A stretch of 64,000 bases of DNA from Xanthomarina sp. F2636L (GCF_026410195.1 NZ_JAPMLM010000068.1:439001-503000); one strand, 5' to 3'. Shown: positions 25,785 through 36,093, counted from the stretch's first letter. Translations and numbers: made by a program. The notes: a model not told the origin generated them from the sequence alone.

Positions 25785-27797
25785 CTATTTGTAACTTCTT
25801 TGTTTTAATTCAATATCTTTAAATTCTAAATCTTCTTTATGAAGAACGGCAGCACTTGGGTCTCCTTTATACTCCCAGGCAGCAACGTATGCAAAATTCT
25901 CATCGTCACGTTTCGCTTCACCTTTTTGTTCTCCACTTTCTTCAACCGCATCTTCTCTAAAGTGTCCTCCACAAGATTCCTCTCTATGTAAGGCGTCCTT
26001 AGCAAATAATTCACCTAATTCTAGGTAATCTGCCACACGACCTGCTTTTGCAAGTTCATCGTTAAACTCGTCGTTAGTTCCAGGAACTCTTACATCTTTC
26101 CAAAACTCCTCGCGTAGTTCTTTTATTTCTTGTAGAGCTTCTGTTAGTCCTTGAACATTTCTGGCCATTCCTACTTTATTCCACATAATTTTTCCAAGTT
26201 TCTTGTGGAAGTGGTCTACTGTATGTTTCCCGTTATTGTTTATTAAATGGTCTATTCTATCTCTTACATCTTTTTCAACTTGCTCAAATTCTTTAGAATC
26301 TGTTGAGATTTCTCCCGTTCTAATATCGTTCGCTAAATAATCACCAATTGTGTAAGGCAATACAAAATAACCATCAGCCAATCCTTGCATTAAAGCCGAA
26401 GCTCCTAACCTGTTTGCTCCATGATCAGAGAAGTTAGCTTCACCAATACAGTACAAACCAGGAACGGTTGTCATTAAATTATAATCTACCCAAAGACCAC
26501 CCATAGTATAATGTACTGCAGGGTAAATCATCATTGGAGTTTCATACGGATTTTGATCTACAATTTTCTCGTACATCTGGAATAGGTTTCCGTATTTATT
26601 TTTAACCACTTCTTTTCCTAGTTTAGTTACTAAAGCAGTATCGTTTGCATCTAAATGTCTAACTGTTGCTTGCTCTTTTCCATAACGTTCTATGGCTGAA
26701 GCAAAGTCTAAAAATACAGCTTCTCCTGTTGCATTTACACCAAAACCAGCATCGCAACGTTCTTTAGCAGCACGAGACGCCACATCACGAGGCACAAGAT
26801 TTCCAAACGCCGGATATCTACGTTCTAAGTAATAATCTCTATTTTCAGCAGGAATATCTACAGGTTTTAATTTCCCAGATCTCACTGCTTCTACATCTTC
26901 TTTTCTTTTAGGCACCCAAATACGTCCGTCGTTTCTTAAAGACTCAGACATCAAAGTTAATTTTGATTGGTGGTCTCCGGAAACAGGAATACAGGTAGGG
27001 TGAATTTGCGTGTAACACGGGTTTGCAAAGTAAGCGCCACGTTTGTGTGCTTTCCAAGCAGCCGTTACATTAGAACCCATAGCGTTGGTAGATAAAAAGA
27101 ATACGTTTCCATAACCTCCAGTTCCAAGCACAACAGCATGAGCTGAATGTCTATCTATTTCGCCAGTAATTAAGTTACGTGTTATAATCCCTCTTGCTTT
27201 TCCATCAATAATTACAACGTCTAGCATTTCATGACGGTTGTACATTTTAATTTTACCACGTCCAATTTGACGGTTCATAGCAGAATAAGCTCCTAAAAGC
27301 AATTGTTGTCCGGTTTGTCCAGCCGCATAAAAGGTTCTTGATACAAGTACACCTCCAAACGAGCGGTTGTCTAAATAACCTCCGTATTCACGAGCAAAAG
27401 GAACCCCTTGAGCCACACATTGGTCAATAATATTTGCTGAAACTTCAGCCAAACGATACACGTTTGCTTCACGAGAACGGTAATCGCCTCCTTTTACAGT
27501 ATCGTAAAATAATCTGTAAGTGGAATCGCCATCACCTTGGTAGTTTTTTGCTGCGTTAATTCCTCCTTGAGCTGCAATAGAGTGGGCACGTCTTGGGGAA
27601 TCTTGAAAGCAAAATGCTTTTACATTATATCCTAACTCTGCTAAAGTAGCAGCAGCAGAACCTCCTGCTAATCCTGTTCCAACCACAATAACATCTATAT
27701 TACGTTTGTTTGCTGGATTAACAAGATTGATATTATTTTTATAGTTTGTCCATTTGTCTGCAATTGGACCTTCTGGTATTTTAGAATCTAAAGCCAT
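25785..27797 (-). CDS. sdhA: Succinate dehydrogenase flavoprotein subunit
   Basis: The 670-residue FAD enzyme oxidises succinate to fumarate in the TCA cycle. The N-terminal dinucleotide-binding [17 protein letters not shown] motif, the FAD-linking [11 protein letters not shown] motif and the substrate-site HPTCIP region are present. The length and layout fit the type B enzyme of Bacteroidota, with a single di-heme cytochrome b subunit. sdhC lies 15 bases upstream and sdhB 7 bases downstream. Confidence 0.98.
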   Translation of the reverse strand: MALDSKIPEGPIADKWTNYKNNINLVNPANKRNIDVIVVGTGLAGGSAAATLAELGYNVKAFCFQDSPRRAHSIAAQGGINAAKNYQGDGDSTYRLFYDTVKGGDYRSREANVYRLAEVSANIIDQCVAQGVPFAREYGGYLDNRSFGGVLVSRTFYAAGQTGQQLLLGAYSAMNRQIGRGKIKMYNRHEMLDVVIIDGKARGIITRNLITGEIDRHSAHAVVLGTGGYGNVFFLSTNAMGSNVTAAWKAHKRGAYFANPCYTQIHPTCIPVSGDHQSKLTLMSESLRNDGRIWVPKRKEDVEAVRSGKLKPVDIPAENRDYYLERRYPAFGNLVPRDVASRAAKERCDAGFGVNATGEAVFLDFASAIERYGKEQATVRHLDANDTALVTKLGKEVVKNKYGNLFQMYEKIVDQNPYETPMMIYPAVHYTMGGLWVDYNLMTTVPGLYCIGEANFSDHGANRLGASALMQGLADGYFVLPYTIGDYLANDIRTGEISTDSKEFEQVEKDVRDRIDHLINNNGKHTVDHFHKKLGKIMWNKVGMARNVQGLTEALQEIKELREEFWKDVRVPGTNDEFNDELAKAGRVADYLELGELFAKDALHREESCGGHFREDAVEESGEQKGEAKRDDENFAYVAAWEYKGDPSAAVLHKEDLEFKDIELKQRSYK

Positions 27798-27812
27798 ATT
27801 AGATATAATTTT

Positions 27813-28499
27813 TTATTGATTAAAGTGATGGAATAAGGCAATAATAATAAACCCTAATGGAATTAAAATAGCATAAGCTTTTCCAAAACCTCTTAATCCT
27901 TTTGTGTATTTGTTATTTGCTCCAACAGATTGGAAAGCAGAACTAAAACCATGTAATAGGTGAAGTGATAAAAACACAAAACCAATACAATATAAAGCAA
28001 CACGCCAAACAGGAACAAACTTATGTTGTAACTCTTCATAGTAGCGCAAACCACTTTCTGCATTATTTGGATCGATTAATCCAGACGTATCTCCTTGGAT
28101 ATATTTTATATTAATTTCTGGAAACCAAAAATCTAAAAAATGAATCACTAAGAAGATTAAGATAAATAAACCGCTATAAATCATGTTTCTGCTCATCCAA
28201 GTAGAATTCGCATTTCCATTATTTTTTACATAGCTAATTTTTCTAGCACCCTTGTTTTTAATTTCTAGAACAAAACCCATAATAAAATGAAATAACACCC
28301 CAATTAATAATATAGGCTGCATAACATATTGGATTAACCAATTGGTTCCCATAAAATGAGAAACCTCATTAAAAGTTTCACTGTTGCATACAGATAATAA
28401 GTTTATTGCAAAGTGTTGTACTAAAAATATCATTAGGAAGAATGCCGAAAGTGCCATGGCAAATTTTCTTCCAATCGAAGAATTCAAAATTCCGCTCAT
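27813..28499 (-). CDS. sdhC: Succinate dehydrogenase cytochrome b subunit
   Basis: The 228-residue protein has five membrane helices with spaced His residues for heme b (e.g. VQHFAINL, LFHFIMGF, VIHFLDFW, HLLHGFSSAF, ALFHHFNQ). This is the TIGR02046-like single-subunit anchor of type B succinate:quinone oxidoreductase. It is the first gene of the operon and has a good promoter upstream. Confidence 0.94.
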   Translation of the reverse strand: MSGILNSSIGRKFAMALSAFFLMIFLVQHFAINLLSVCNSETFNEVSHFMGTNWLIQYVMQPILLIGVLFHFIMGFVLEIKNKGARKISYVKNNGNANSTWMSRNMIYSGLFILIFLVIHFLDFWFPEINIKYIQGDTSGLIDPNNAESGLRYYEELQHKFVPVWRVALYCIGFVFLSLHLLHGFSSAFQSVGANNKYTKGLRGFGKAYAILIPLGFIIIALFHHFNQ

Positions 28500-28523
28500 T
28501 GTTGAAGTTTAATTTTTATCTAA

Positions 28524-28555
28524 CAAAGATACACTTCAAATAAGATTTAGACAAA
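28524..28555 (-). promoter_or_regulatory. Promoter of sdhCAB
   Basis: On the minus strand TATCTTTG (28531-28524) is preceded by TTTG (28555-28552) with 20 bases between. This leaves a leader of about 20 bases before the sdhC ATG. Confidence 0.75.
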
Positions 28556-28667
28556 GTTGTAACAATCTAAAATGAGTATTTAGAATCATTTTAATTAAAA
28601 CAAGCCTATTAATTACAATATATATGTTTGAGCTAAGAATTCAACCAGCCACATATATCTGGTGAAT

Positions 28668-29540
28668 TTAATTTACCACAGGAATTAATCCTCTAAGTCC
28701 CATATCTACAACCTGCTCCCCAGCTTCAGGCTCATATTTTCCATCAGCATTTACTTCGGTCCATTCAAAACTATTGTTTATTGAGAAGGATAACGTTACC
28801 TCCACATCTTCGGTTTCATCTCCTGAAATAGTAAATCCGTTTTCAAATTGACCAGTTACTACGCAAGATCCTTGAGGAATTGGAGATGAGCCAAACAATG
28901 GGTTTGGAACTGTGGTTGCACCTTCAGGAGCCTGTCCTTGAGACGTGAACCCTTGAGTCTCAAAAGCCCAAAACCCTTGCAGTTTATTAGCATGAATATC
29001 AAACATACTTTCATTTAAATTGAAGCTTGAAATATAGCTTTTAAAGCCAACAAAACTGGCTAAAGTTCCAGTGTAATCAATGCCATTTACCAACAAATCA
29101 ATATTTCCTTCTTGATAAGCTAAAGAGACACGAACCCAATTGTATTCACCTGGAGTTACTTGATCTAAGGGAATCTTCATAAAAACCTCGTTATCTCCAG
29201 CAAAAGTGGCTTTTTGAAAGTCGATGGCACGACTTCCACCTGCAGTTGTTTCTTCGCCTTTAAAAATAACTTCTCCGGCACCTAAAGCGGTTAAAGCATG
29301 TGGTGCAAATTCTATATAATTAGCACTCATTCTAGAAATTGTTGGCGACTGTGCTGCATTTCCAACAGGAATGTTTGCTGGTTGTCCAAAATTATCTAAT
29401 CGTTCTTGATTTGGATCGAATTTTAATTTGATAATTAAGTTTTTCTGGACTGGACCACAACAAAGTTCATCAGACTCTTCTTTATCACAAGATAATATGA
29501 AGATTAAAAACACTAACAAAAGAGGCTTAAACAGTTTCAT
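28668..29540 (-). CDS. Conserved lipoprotein of unknown function
   Basis: The lipobox is IFILSC (Cys18), followed by an acidic linker (DKEESDEL) and a CC pair at 27-28. The remainder is predicted beta-rich with no recognised catalytic motif. A C-terminal stretch DGKYEPEAGEQVVDMG resembles an EF-hand-like or metal loop, but this is weak. Composition and the +2 Asp/Lys region fit a Bacteroidota surface or periplasmic lipoprotein. It stands alone between sdhC and the divergent aminopeptidase P gene. I cannot assign a function. Confidence 0.7.
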   Translation of the reverse strand: MKLFKPLLLVFLIFILSCDKEESDELCCGPVQKNLIIKLKFDPNQERLDNFGQPANIPVGNAAQSPTISRMSANYIEFAPHALTALGAGEVIFKGEETTAGGSRAIDFQKATFAGDNEVFMKIPLDQVTPGEYNWVRVSLAYQEGNIDLLVNGIDYTGTLASFVGFKSYISSFNLNESMFDIHANKLQGFWAFETQGFTSQGQAPEGATTVPNPLFGSSPIPQGSCVVTGQFENGFTISGDETEDVEVTLSFSINNSFEWTEVNADGKYEPEAGEQVVDMGLRGLIPVVN

Positions 29541-29670
29541 AATTTGGGGTTTTTAAGATTTTTAAATATCAAAACAACTATTTTTAATGAAATTATTTAT
29601 TAATTACTCAAAAAAGGGTGAAATTAGTATGTTTCAGTTAAAATTATTATAAATAGATTGGTCTTTTTTA

Positions 29671-29697
29671 TTGACTAAAAGGAAATCCGTATTTTTG
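29671..29697 (+). promoter_or_regulatory. Putative promoter of aminopeptidase P gene
   Basis: TATTTTTG at 29690-29697 is preceded by TTG at 29671-29673, a spacing of 16 bases, slightly short for the consensus. It lies about 55 bases before the ATG. Confidence 0.5.
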
Positions 29698-29751
29698 ATA
29701 ATTAGTAATTAATTAAGGTTTCTGAACATCGAAAATAAAAAATAATATTCC

Positions 29752-31044
29752 ATGAAATACCATCCAATTAACAACAAACTCTTTATAAAAAACCGTGAAA
29801 ATTTTACAGCTAAAATGAACCCAAATAGTTTGGCTGTTTTTAACTCTAATGACATTTATCCTATAGGTGCAGATAGCACCATGCCCTTCGAGCAAAATAG
29901 AGATATTTTCTATTTAAGTGGTGTGGATCAGGATGAAAGCATATTAGTTTTATTTCCTGATTGCCCGAAAGAAAATCATAGAGAAATTTTATTCCTTACC
30001 GAAACCAACGATCATATTGCGGTTTGGGAAGGCGCTAAACTTGACAAAGAGGCTGCTTTTAAAACATCTGGAATAAAAACTGTTTATTGGCTTCAGGATT
30101 TTGAAAAAGTCATGCATGAGCTGATGTCTCAAGCAGATACTGTTTATATTAATACCAACGAACATTACAGAGCCAATGTTGTAACAGAAACTAGAGAAGC
30201 TCGTTTTAATAAGTGGTTGAGAGAAAAGTATCCTGCACATGGGGTAGCAAAAAGCAACCCTATTTTACAACGTTTACGTTCAGTTAAAGACCAAATAGAA
30301 TTAGATTTAATTCAAGAAGCCTGCAATATTACAGAGAAGGGTTTTAGACGCGTTTTAGGTTTTCTAAAACCTGGCGTATGGGAACATGAAATGGAAGCAG
30401 AGTTTATTCATGAGTTTATAAGAAACCGTTCAAGACGCTTTGCATACACACCTATAATTGCCTCTGGAAACAACGCCAATGTTTTACATTATATTGAGAA
30501 CAATCAGCAATGTCAAGCTGGAGACTTAGTATTGTTAGATGTTGGAGCCGAATATGCTAATTACTCGAGCGATATGAGCCGAACAATTCCAGTTTCTGGA
30601 AAATTTACTAAAAGACAAAAAGAGGTTTACAACGCTGTAAACCGAGTGAAAAATGAAGCTACTAAATTATTAGTTCCCGGAGCTACTTGGGCAGAATACC
30701 ATGTAGAAGTTGGAAAAATAATGACTTCAGAGTTATTGGACTTGAAGTTACTTGATAAAACTGATGTGAAAAATGAAAACCCAGAGTGGCCAGCATATAA
30801 AAAATATTTTATGCACGGTACGTCTCACCACATGGGATTAGACACTCATGATTACGGTATTTTAACAGAACCTATGCAAGCCAACATGGTATTTACAGTA
30901 GAACCTGGTATTTATATCCCAGCAGAAGGCTTCGGAATTAGATTGGAAGACGATGTTGTTATACAAGAAAAAGGGGAACCATATAATTTAATGAAAAACA
31001 TTCCAATTGAAGCCGATGAAATTGAAGATTTAATGAATAAATAA
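29752..31044 (+). CDS. pepP: Xaa-Pro aminopeptidase (aminopeptidase P)
   Basis: The 430-residue M24 metallopeptidase removes N-terminal residues preceding proline. The creatinase-like N-domain is followed by the pita-bread fold with its five metal ligands: Asp in LLDVGAEYANYSSDMSRT (two Asp), His in HGTSHHMGLDTHD, Glu in VEPGIYI and Glu in IRLEDDVVI. Cytoplasmic, no signal peptide. It stands alone and has a terminator behind it. Confidence 0.95.
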   Translation: MKYHPINNKLFIKNRENFTAKMNPNSLAVFNSNDIYPIGADSTMPFEQNRDIFYLSGVDQDESILVLFPDCPKENHREILFLTETNDHIAVWEGAKLDKEAAFKTSGIKTVYWLQDFEKVMHELMSQADTVYINTNEHYRANVVTETREARFNKWLREKYPAHGVAKSNPILQRLRSVKDQIELDLIQEACNITEKGFRRVLGFLKPGVWEHEMEAEFIHEFIRNRSRRFAYTPIIASGNNANVLHYIENNQQCQAGDLVLLDVGAEYANYSSDMSRTIPVSGKFTKRQKEVYNAVNRVKNEATKLLVPGATWAEYHVEVGKIMTSELLDLKLLDKTDVKNENPEWPAYKKYFMHGTSHHMGLDTHDYGILTEPMQANMVFTVEPGIYIPAEGFGIRLEDDVVIQEKGEPYNLMKNIPIEADEIEDLMNK

Positions 31045-31102
31045 AAGATTAATTTCCTAATGTCATTTTATTGTAAATAATGCCATCATAAAATAACATA
31101 CT

Positions 31103-31138
31103 AAAACCTTATGAGAACAATGCTTATAAGGTTTTTTT
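31103..31138 (+). terminator. Terminator after pepP
   Basis: AAAACCTTAT and ATAAGGTTTT form a 10-bp stem with a 12-base loop, followed by a T-run. Confidence 0.85.
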
Positions 31139-31212
31139 ATTTTTAAACTATTTTGTAAAAACTTATCAATTAAAGTTTAAATTTACTTTTTTACTTTCGA
31201 AATAATAAAAAC

Positions 31213-32253
31213 TTGAATAAATTTAAACCTTATTACTTTCTACTTGTTACGTTTTTAATTATGCCCTTAAATGAGGTTTTATCTCAAAAAAATGATACTA
31301 TTTATCATGTAAACAAGAATATTCTTACGGGTGAATTAAAAAACTTAGCTTATGGTGTATTCTCATGGAAAATGGATGGCATGGGCACTATCAGTTTAGA
31401 AGAAATTAAAGTAAGTACTATTATTTCAAAAAAACAATTCGAAATTAAATTAAAAAATGATGCTGTCTATTTTGGATCCTTGGATGCTTCGGACAATCCT
31501 GGAACTGTATTTATAATAACCAAAACTGACAAAATATTAGTTCATTTAAGCGATATTGTAGAAATCTATCCTATAAAAAATAGTTTTTGGTTAAGGATTA
31601 GCGGAAATTTTAGCCTAGGATTTAATTACTCTAAAGGTAGTGATATTGGAAGCTTAGCCTTTTCCGGAAATTTAAATTACCGAAAAAAGAAAGCCTATTT
31701 TGAGGCAGAATGGGATGAAAACAACACCTATCAAGCAGATACTTTAGGGTCGAGAAAAGCAGATGTAAGCCTCGCATGGCAAAGATTATTAAAGGATGGT
31801 TGGTCAACACAATTAGCTTTAGCATTTAGTCAAAACTCCGAATTAGGTATAAAAGAAAGATGGGGAGTTAATTTAATGGGATTAAAAGATTTATCTTATA
31901 ACAATTGGAATAGGCTGTACGCAGGATCAGGCATCAATCTTACTCACGAAATACCTTATGGGGAAATTTCGGAACAAGATGATATTGCGGCTATTTTTCA
32001 GGTAGTTTGGAGGGTTTATAAATATAAAGCCCCTAAATTATGGGTCGATTCGGATATTAGTTATCTCCCCTATTTTACAGATTCAGGCAGACATCGAGCT
32101 GTATTTAACTTAAATCCAAAAATCAATCTCTTAAATGATAATTTTAAAGTTGGCTTAAAATTTTATTACACCTACGACAGCAAGCCACCTGCTGACGCAG
32201 CATCTACAAATGATTATGGTGTAAATTTTCAACTATCTTACTCTCTTCATTAA
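31213..32253 (+). CDS. DUF481-like outer-membrane protein
   Basis: The start is a TTG codon at 31213. It is chosen because the hydrophobic signal peptide (KPYYFLLVTFLIMPLNEVLSQ) begins right after it and no ATG lies upstream. The mature protein starts with a small SH3-like beta module and continues as a beta-barrel with an NNWNRLYAGSGINL segment and an aromatic C-terminus. This is the pattern of DUF481 (YdiY-like) proteins. Barrel function is unknown. It is convergent with brnQ. Confidence 0.75.
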   Translation: MNKFKPYYFLLVTFLIMPLNEVLSQKNDTIYHVNKNILTGELKNLAYGVFSWKMDGMGTISLEEIKVSTIISKKQFEIKLKNDAVYFGSLDASDNPGTVFIITKTDKILVHLSDIVEIYPIKNSFWLRISGNFSLGFNYSKGSDIGSLAFSGNLNYRKKKAYFEAEWDENNTYQADTLGSRKADVSLAWQRLLKDGWSTQLALAFSQNSELGIKERWGVNLMGLKDLSYNNWNRLYAGSGINLTHEIPYGEISEQDDIAAIFQVVWRVYKYKAPKLWVDSDISYLPYFTDSGRHRAVFNLNPKINLLNDNFKVGLKFYYTYDSKPPADAASTNDYGVNFQLSYSLH

Positions 32254-32279
32254 GGTAATTCAACTAATTTTTAATGACC

Positions 32280-33551
32280 TTATTTTAATTTTTTCCTGAT
32301 AATATTTATTAAAACAAATGTTATAATTGCTGGTAAAACCCATGCTAAACTATATTTAGCCAACGGAATTAAACCTATAAGGTATTCAACATCATCTAAA
32401 GGCACTAAATACTTTAAAAAATCTGAAATACTAAACAAAAAGGTTATTAATACAACTGCTCTAAACACTAATATTGAAGCGTATTTTTCAGGCAATACAT
32501 TTAAAATAATTAGCACAATAGTTATTGGATAAATAAACATTAGTGCTGGCAAAGCAATGTCTATAATAAATCCAACATTATAACTTCCAACAACAACTCC
32601 AATAATACAACCTAAAACAGCCGTTAAAAGATAAGCTGTTTGTGAGCCTTTAAATAATCCTTTAATATAATCAGAGGTTCCAGTAACAACCCCTACAGCT
32701 GTTGTAAAACAAGCTAAAGCTATTAACACACTTAAAAACACAGAACCAACATGTCCTAGAGTTAAATTGCTTAACCCTATTAAAACATCAGTTCTACTTG
32801 TATCAAAAGAAAATTCACTTTGAAACAAAGAACCACTTAAAATTAATCCTGCATAAATAACTATAAGTCCAAAACCTGCCAACCAGCCAGATTTTGTTAT
32901 TAAATCCTTTTTCTCTTCAAAAGTTTTATTCTTTTTTAAATTAAGTGAAATTACTATAACTGCTCCAACTACAACTGCTCCAATAGCATCAAACGTTTGA
33001 TAGCCCTCAAGAATCCCTTCAGAAAACGGAGATGTTACAATAGTTTTACTTACTTCAAAAGGAGATGTTACAAGGCCAACACCTATAATACTTAATAAAA
33101 TAACACCAATTAAAGGAGTCAAAAATTTTCCAATTATATCCAATATCTTACTCCTATTCATTACAAAAACAAATACCAATAGAAAATAAATAGTACTTGT
33201 TAATAATGCATTAGAATTAAAAAAAGGTGCGATAGCCATTTCATGTGTTACAGAAGCTGTTCTTGGTCCAGGTAAAGAAATTGCAATTAGGTAAACCACA
33301 AAACAATAAATAGAACTAAATAATGGAGATACTTTTTTACCAAAGTCGTACATGGTACCTTGTAATTTGGCATGAGCAAAAACTCCAAGCACTGGAATAA
33401 ATACAGCAGTGATTGAGAATCCAATGGCTACCAAAATCCAGTATTCTCCAGATTTAAAGCCTAAATAAGGAGGAAGTATTAGGTTTCCCGCACCAAAAAG
33501 CAACGAGAAAAGTGCAAATGCTGTTATAAATACTTCTTTTGTTTTACTCAT
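32280..33551 (-). CDS. brnQ: Branched-chain amino acid permease (LIVCS family)
   Basis: The 423-residue protein has about twelve membrane segments. Its start is typical of LIVCS family Na+/branched-chain amino acid symporters (LFSLLFGAGNLILPPYLGF), and PGPRTASVTHEMAIAPFF is a family hallmark. It imports leucine, isoleucine and valine. It is convergent with the DUF481 gene and divergent from the alpha/beta hydrolase. Confidence 0.95.
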   Translation of the reverse strand: MSKTKEVFITAFALFSLLFGAGNLILPPYLGFKSGEYWILVAIGFSITAVFIPVLGVFAHAKLQGTMYDFGKKVSPLFSSIYCFVVYLIAISLPGPRTASVTHEMAIAPFFNSNALLTSTIYFLLVFVFVMNRSKILDIIGKFLTPLIGVILLSIIGVGLVTSPFEVSKTIVTSPFSEGILEGYQTFDAIGAVVVGAVIVISLNLKKNKTFEEKKDLITKSGWLAGFGLIVIYAGLILSGSLFQSEFSFDTSRTDVLIGLSNLTLGHVGSVFLSVLIALACFTTAVGVVTGTSDYIKGLFKGSQTAYLLTAVLGCIIGVVVGSYNVGFIIDIALPALMFIYPITIVLIILNVLPEKYASILVFRAVVLITFLFSISDFLKYLVPLDDVEYLIGLIPLAKYSLAWVLPAIITFVLINIIRKKLK

Positions 33552-33638
33552 AAATTATTGTTTAGCAGAAGGTTGCATTTACTTATTTGTTTTAACGTAA
33601 TTAATTGATTATTGCATCTTCAAGCTATTAAGACTTTT

Positions 33639-33646
33639 TATCTTTG
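33639..33646 (+). promoter_or_regulatory. Putative -7 box of the alpha/beta hydrolase gene
   Basis: TATCTTTG lies 17 bases before the ATG. A TTG occurs at 33612-33614, but the 24-base spacing is long. Confidence 0.5.
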
Positions 33647-33663
33647 CACAAGATAGTTTAAAA

Positions 33664-34440
33664 ATGATTTTAGAACATAAAGGCATCCTTGTTTTTTATA
33701 CAGATCAAGGCATTGGCAAACCCATTATTTTATTACATGGCTTCCTTGAAAACAGTAGCATGTGGAACCATTTAATTCCCGAAATCTCAAAGCGCCATAG
33801 AGTTATTGCAATAGATTTACTGGGACATGGGCAAACAGGAAGTCTTGGTTACATTCATAGTATGGAACTTATGGCTGAAGCTGTTGAAGCTGTATTAAAC
33901 ACCCTAGAAATTAAAAATCCAATTCTTATAGGTCATTCTATGGGTGGCTATGTAGCTTTAGCATTTGCTGAAAAACATCCATTGGCCATAAATGGACTAT
34001 GCTTAATGAATTCAACATTTCTTGCAGATGATGAAGAGCGAAAAATATTAAGGACAAGAGCCAATAACATGGCGAAAACTAATTTTGAAAACTTAGTTAG
34101 AATGTCTTTTACTAATTTATTTAGTCCGGAGAGCAAGGAGCTATATAAAACTGAATTGGAAGCCGCATTAAAGGATGCGCTAAAAACTTCCATTCAAGGT
34201 TATATGGCTGCAAATGAAGGCATGAAAACACGAAAAGACAAAACAGATCTTTTTAAAAACCTTCCTATAAAAAAACTTTTAATCATTGGTAAAAAAGACC
34301 CTATTTTAGAAGCAACAACAGTGAAAAAATTATTAGAAAACACAGATGTTGATATTGCAGAATTTTCTGAAGGACATATGAGCCATATTGAAAATAAGAA
34401 GGATTTAGCCTACAAGCTATTGCATTTCATCGAAAATTAA
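33664..34440 (+). CDS. Alpha/beta hydrolase
   Basis: The 258-residue soluble hydrolase has oxyanion motif HGFLENSSMW, nucleophile elbow GHSMGGYVAL (Ser about 93), an Asp in KKDPILE and the catalytic His in EGHMSHIENK. The fold is close to MenH/BioH-type esterases, but the substrate cannot be derived. It is followed by the two small zinc-ribbon-like genes. Confidence 0.9.
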   Translation: MILEHKGILVFYTDQGIGKPIILLHGFLENSSMWNHLIPEISKRHRVIAIDLLGHGQTGSLGYIHSMELMAEAVEAVLNTLEIKNPILIGHSMGGYVALAFAEKHPLAINGLCLMNSTFLADDEERKILRTRANNMAKTNFENLVRMSFTNLFSPESKELYKTELEAALKDALKTSIQGYMAANEGMKTRKDKTDLFKNLPIKKLLIIGKKDPILEATTVKKLLENTDVDIAEFSEGHMSHIENKKDLAYKLLHFIEN

Positions 34441-34501
34441 TTGCTTTTTAGCTGTTATTTTGAATTTTATGTCTAAGTTAGGGTTCCCAATCTAACTAAA
34501 A

Positions 34502-34765
34502 ATGAAAAAAACTACATCCTACCTAACGCCACTTAAGATATATTGTGATGTCTTTGGACACAATTATCGAGTTTCAAAAAAAGTAACTTCCCATGTAAAA
34601 GAATACACGTGCAAGTGTTGTAAAAAACAATTAACAACAAATAGTAACGGAAACCTAACAGAACTCACTCCTAAGTACAAAGAAATAAATAGTTCGTTAG
34701 AAGATTTTTACAATAGACGAATGATGCGCTTAAAGAACAAATCGCTCGTTTCATCGATTTATTGA
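34502..34765 (+). CDS. Small zinc-ribbon-like protein, copy 1
   Basis: The 87-residue protein has the motif GHNYRVSKKVTSHVKEYTCKCCKKQ, presenting H...H...CxCC, a probable metal site, followed by a conserved LTTNSNGNLTEL segment and a basic tail. It is clearly paralogous to the next gene (NxNGxLTxLTxKxKEINS shared). Resembles small DUF1660-like proteins common in Flavobacteriaceae; function unknown. Confidence 0.72.
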   Translation: MKKTTSYLTPLKIYCDVFGHNYRVSKKVTSHVKEYTCKCCKKQLTTNSNGNLTELTPKYKEINSSLEDFYNRRMMRLKNKSLVSSIY

Positions 34766-34826
34766 AATTGATACTTAAAGTCTTCCTTGGATTACTTATA
34801 TTAATATTTAATTAATAGCAATTTAT

Positions 34827-35054
34827 ATGAAAAATCTGATTTGTTCCCTCGTAGGTCATGATTTTAAAGAAACTAAAAAAGTGACCAATCATGTTAGTGA
34901 ATTTCAATGCATTCATTGTAAAAAACAAATGTCCACTAACGAGAATGGTGATTTAACCCCTTTAACTTCAAAACAAAAAGAAATTAATTCTCTTTTACAT
35001 TCTATTCATAGAAAAAAGAAAAAGAAAGCTGCTCAAGTATCTACTGATTATTAA
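34827..35054 (+). CDS. Small zinc-ribbon-like protein, copy 2
   Basis: The 75-residue protein starts MKNLICSLVGHDFKETKKV and has NHVSEFQCIHCKKQM, i.e. His plus CxxC, a more canonical metal site than in copy 1. The tail is Lys-rich (HRKKKKKAAQ). The gene lies 61 bases behind copy 1, so the pair is a tandem duplication. Its last 14 bases overlap the 3' end of convergent thiL. Confidence 0.72.
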   Translation: MKNLICSLVGHDFKETKKVTNHVSEFQCIHCKKQMSTNENGDLTPLTSKQKEINSLLHSIHRKKKKKAAQVSTDY

Positions 35055-36090
35055 ACGAAGTCCAGCCTTGTGCTTTTATTGGAATACTTGTTTCTGCTCT
35101 TGTAATTAAATGCATACCTGCAGACGCTTCCTTCATAAATCCTATGACGGTAAAATTTGGATTATCTTTAATTTTTGGAAAATCTTCTTGCGAAATAGTA
35201 AATAACAATTCGTAATCTTCTCCTCCATTTAAAGCAACTGTCGTACTATCTATATTAAATTCTTCACAAGTTGAAATAACTTGAGGGTCTAATGGAATTT
35301 TATTTTCATACAAATCGCAACCCACTTTACTTTGCTTGCACAAGTGCATGATTTCAGAAGATAGGCCATCGCTGATATCAATCATAGAAGTTGGTTTAAC
35401 ATCTAAATCCTTAAGCAGTTTTGCCACATCTTTTCTGGCTTCAGGCTTTAACTGTCTTTCAATAATATAGGTGTAAGCATCAAGTTCCGGTTGGTTATTA
35501 GGGTTTACCTTAAACACTTCCTTTTCTCGTTCTAAGACTTGCAACCCCATATATGCAGCTCCTAAGTCGCCAGTTACAACCAATAAGTCGTTTGGTTTTG
35601 CACCACTTCTGTAAACTACATTTTCAGAATCGGCCATTCCAATAGCCGTTACAGAGATTATTAATCCTGTTGTTGAAGATGTTGTATCGCCACCAACAAC
35701 ATCAACATTGTAAATTTTAGCAGCCGTTTCAATTCCAGCATAAAGTGCTTCTAATGCTTCTAATGGGAATCTATTAGATACTGCTATAGAAACTGTTACC
35801 TGTGTTGCAACAGCATTCATAGCATAGACATCAGACAAATTTACCACAACAGCTTTATAGCCCAAATGTTTTAAAGGAGCGTAACTCAAATCAAAATGCA
35901 CGCCTTCCACCAACATATCCGTAGTAACAACCACTTGTTTCTTTTTAAAATCTAAAACTGCAGCATCGTCTCCAATGCCTTTTATGGTTGATGTATGTTT
36001 TATAATAAAGTTTTTGGTTAAGTGATCTATTAGACCAAATTCACCTAAGCTTCCTAAATCTGTTTTATTCTGGTTTTTATCTTCAATCAT
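35041..36090 (-). CDS. thiL: Thiamine-monophosphate kinase
   Basis: The 349-residue enzyme phosphorylates thiamine monophosphate to thiamine diphosphate. Motifs: GIGDDAAVL near the N-terminus (ATP/Mg site), VVGGDTT in the middle and LNGGEDYELLF near the C-terminus. The start is set at MIEDKNQNK (36090); the longer frame to 36162 encodes an unlikely hydrophobic leader on an otherwise cytosolic enzyme. Its presence fits a cell that makes thiamine monophosphate by synthesis or by a kinase route. Confidence 0.95.
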   Translation of the reverse strand: MIEDKNQNKTDLGSLGEFGLIDHLTKNFIIKHTSTIKGIGDDAAVLDFKKKQVVVTTDMLVEGVHFDLSYAPLKHLGYKAVVVNLSDVYAMNAVATQVTVSIAVSNRFPLEALEALYAGIETAAKIYNVDVVGGDTTSSTTGLIISVTAIGMADSENVVYRSGAKPNDLLVVTGDLGAAYMGLQVLEREKEVFKVNPNNQPELDAYTYIIERQLKPEARKDVAKLLKDLDVKPTSMIDISDGLSSEIMHLCKQSKVGCDLYENKIPLDPQVISTCEEFNIDSTTVALNGGEDYELLFTISQEDFPKIKDNPNFTVIGFMKEASAGMHLITRAETSIPIKAQGWTSFNNQ

Positions 36091-36093
36091 AAT

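Noticed and set aside
28500-28667. Terminator or riboswitch between sdhC and the lipoprotein gene
   Set aside because: ATATATGT/ACATATAT can pair but there is no T-run and no known aptamer motif; only the sdhC promoter is supported.
34502-35054. Possible toxin-antitoxin pair
   Set aside because: The two genes are paralogues of each other and neither resembles a known toxin or antitoxin; tandem duplication explains the arrangement.
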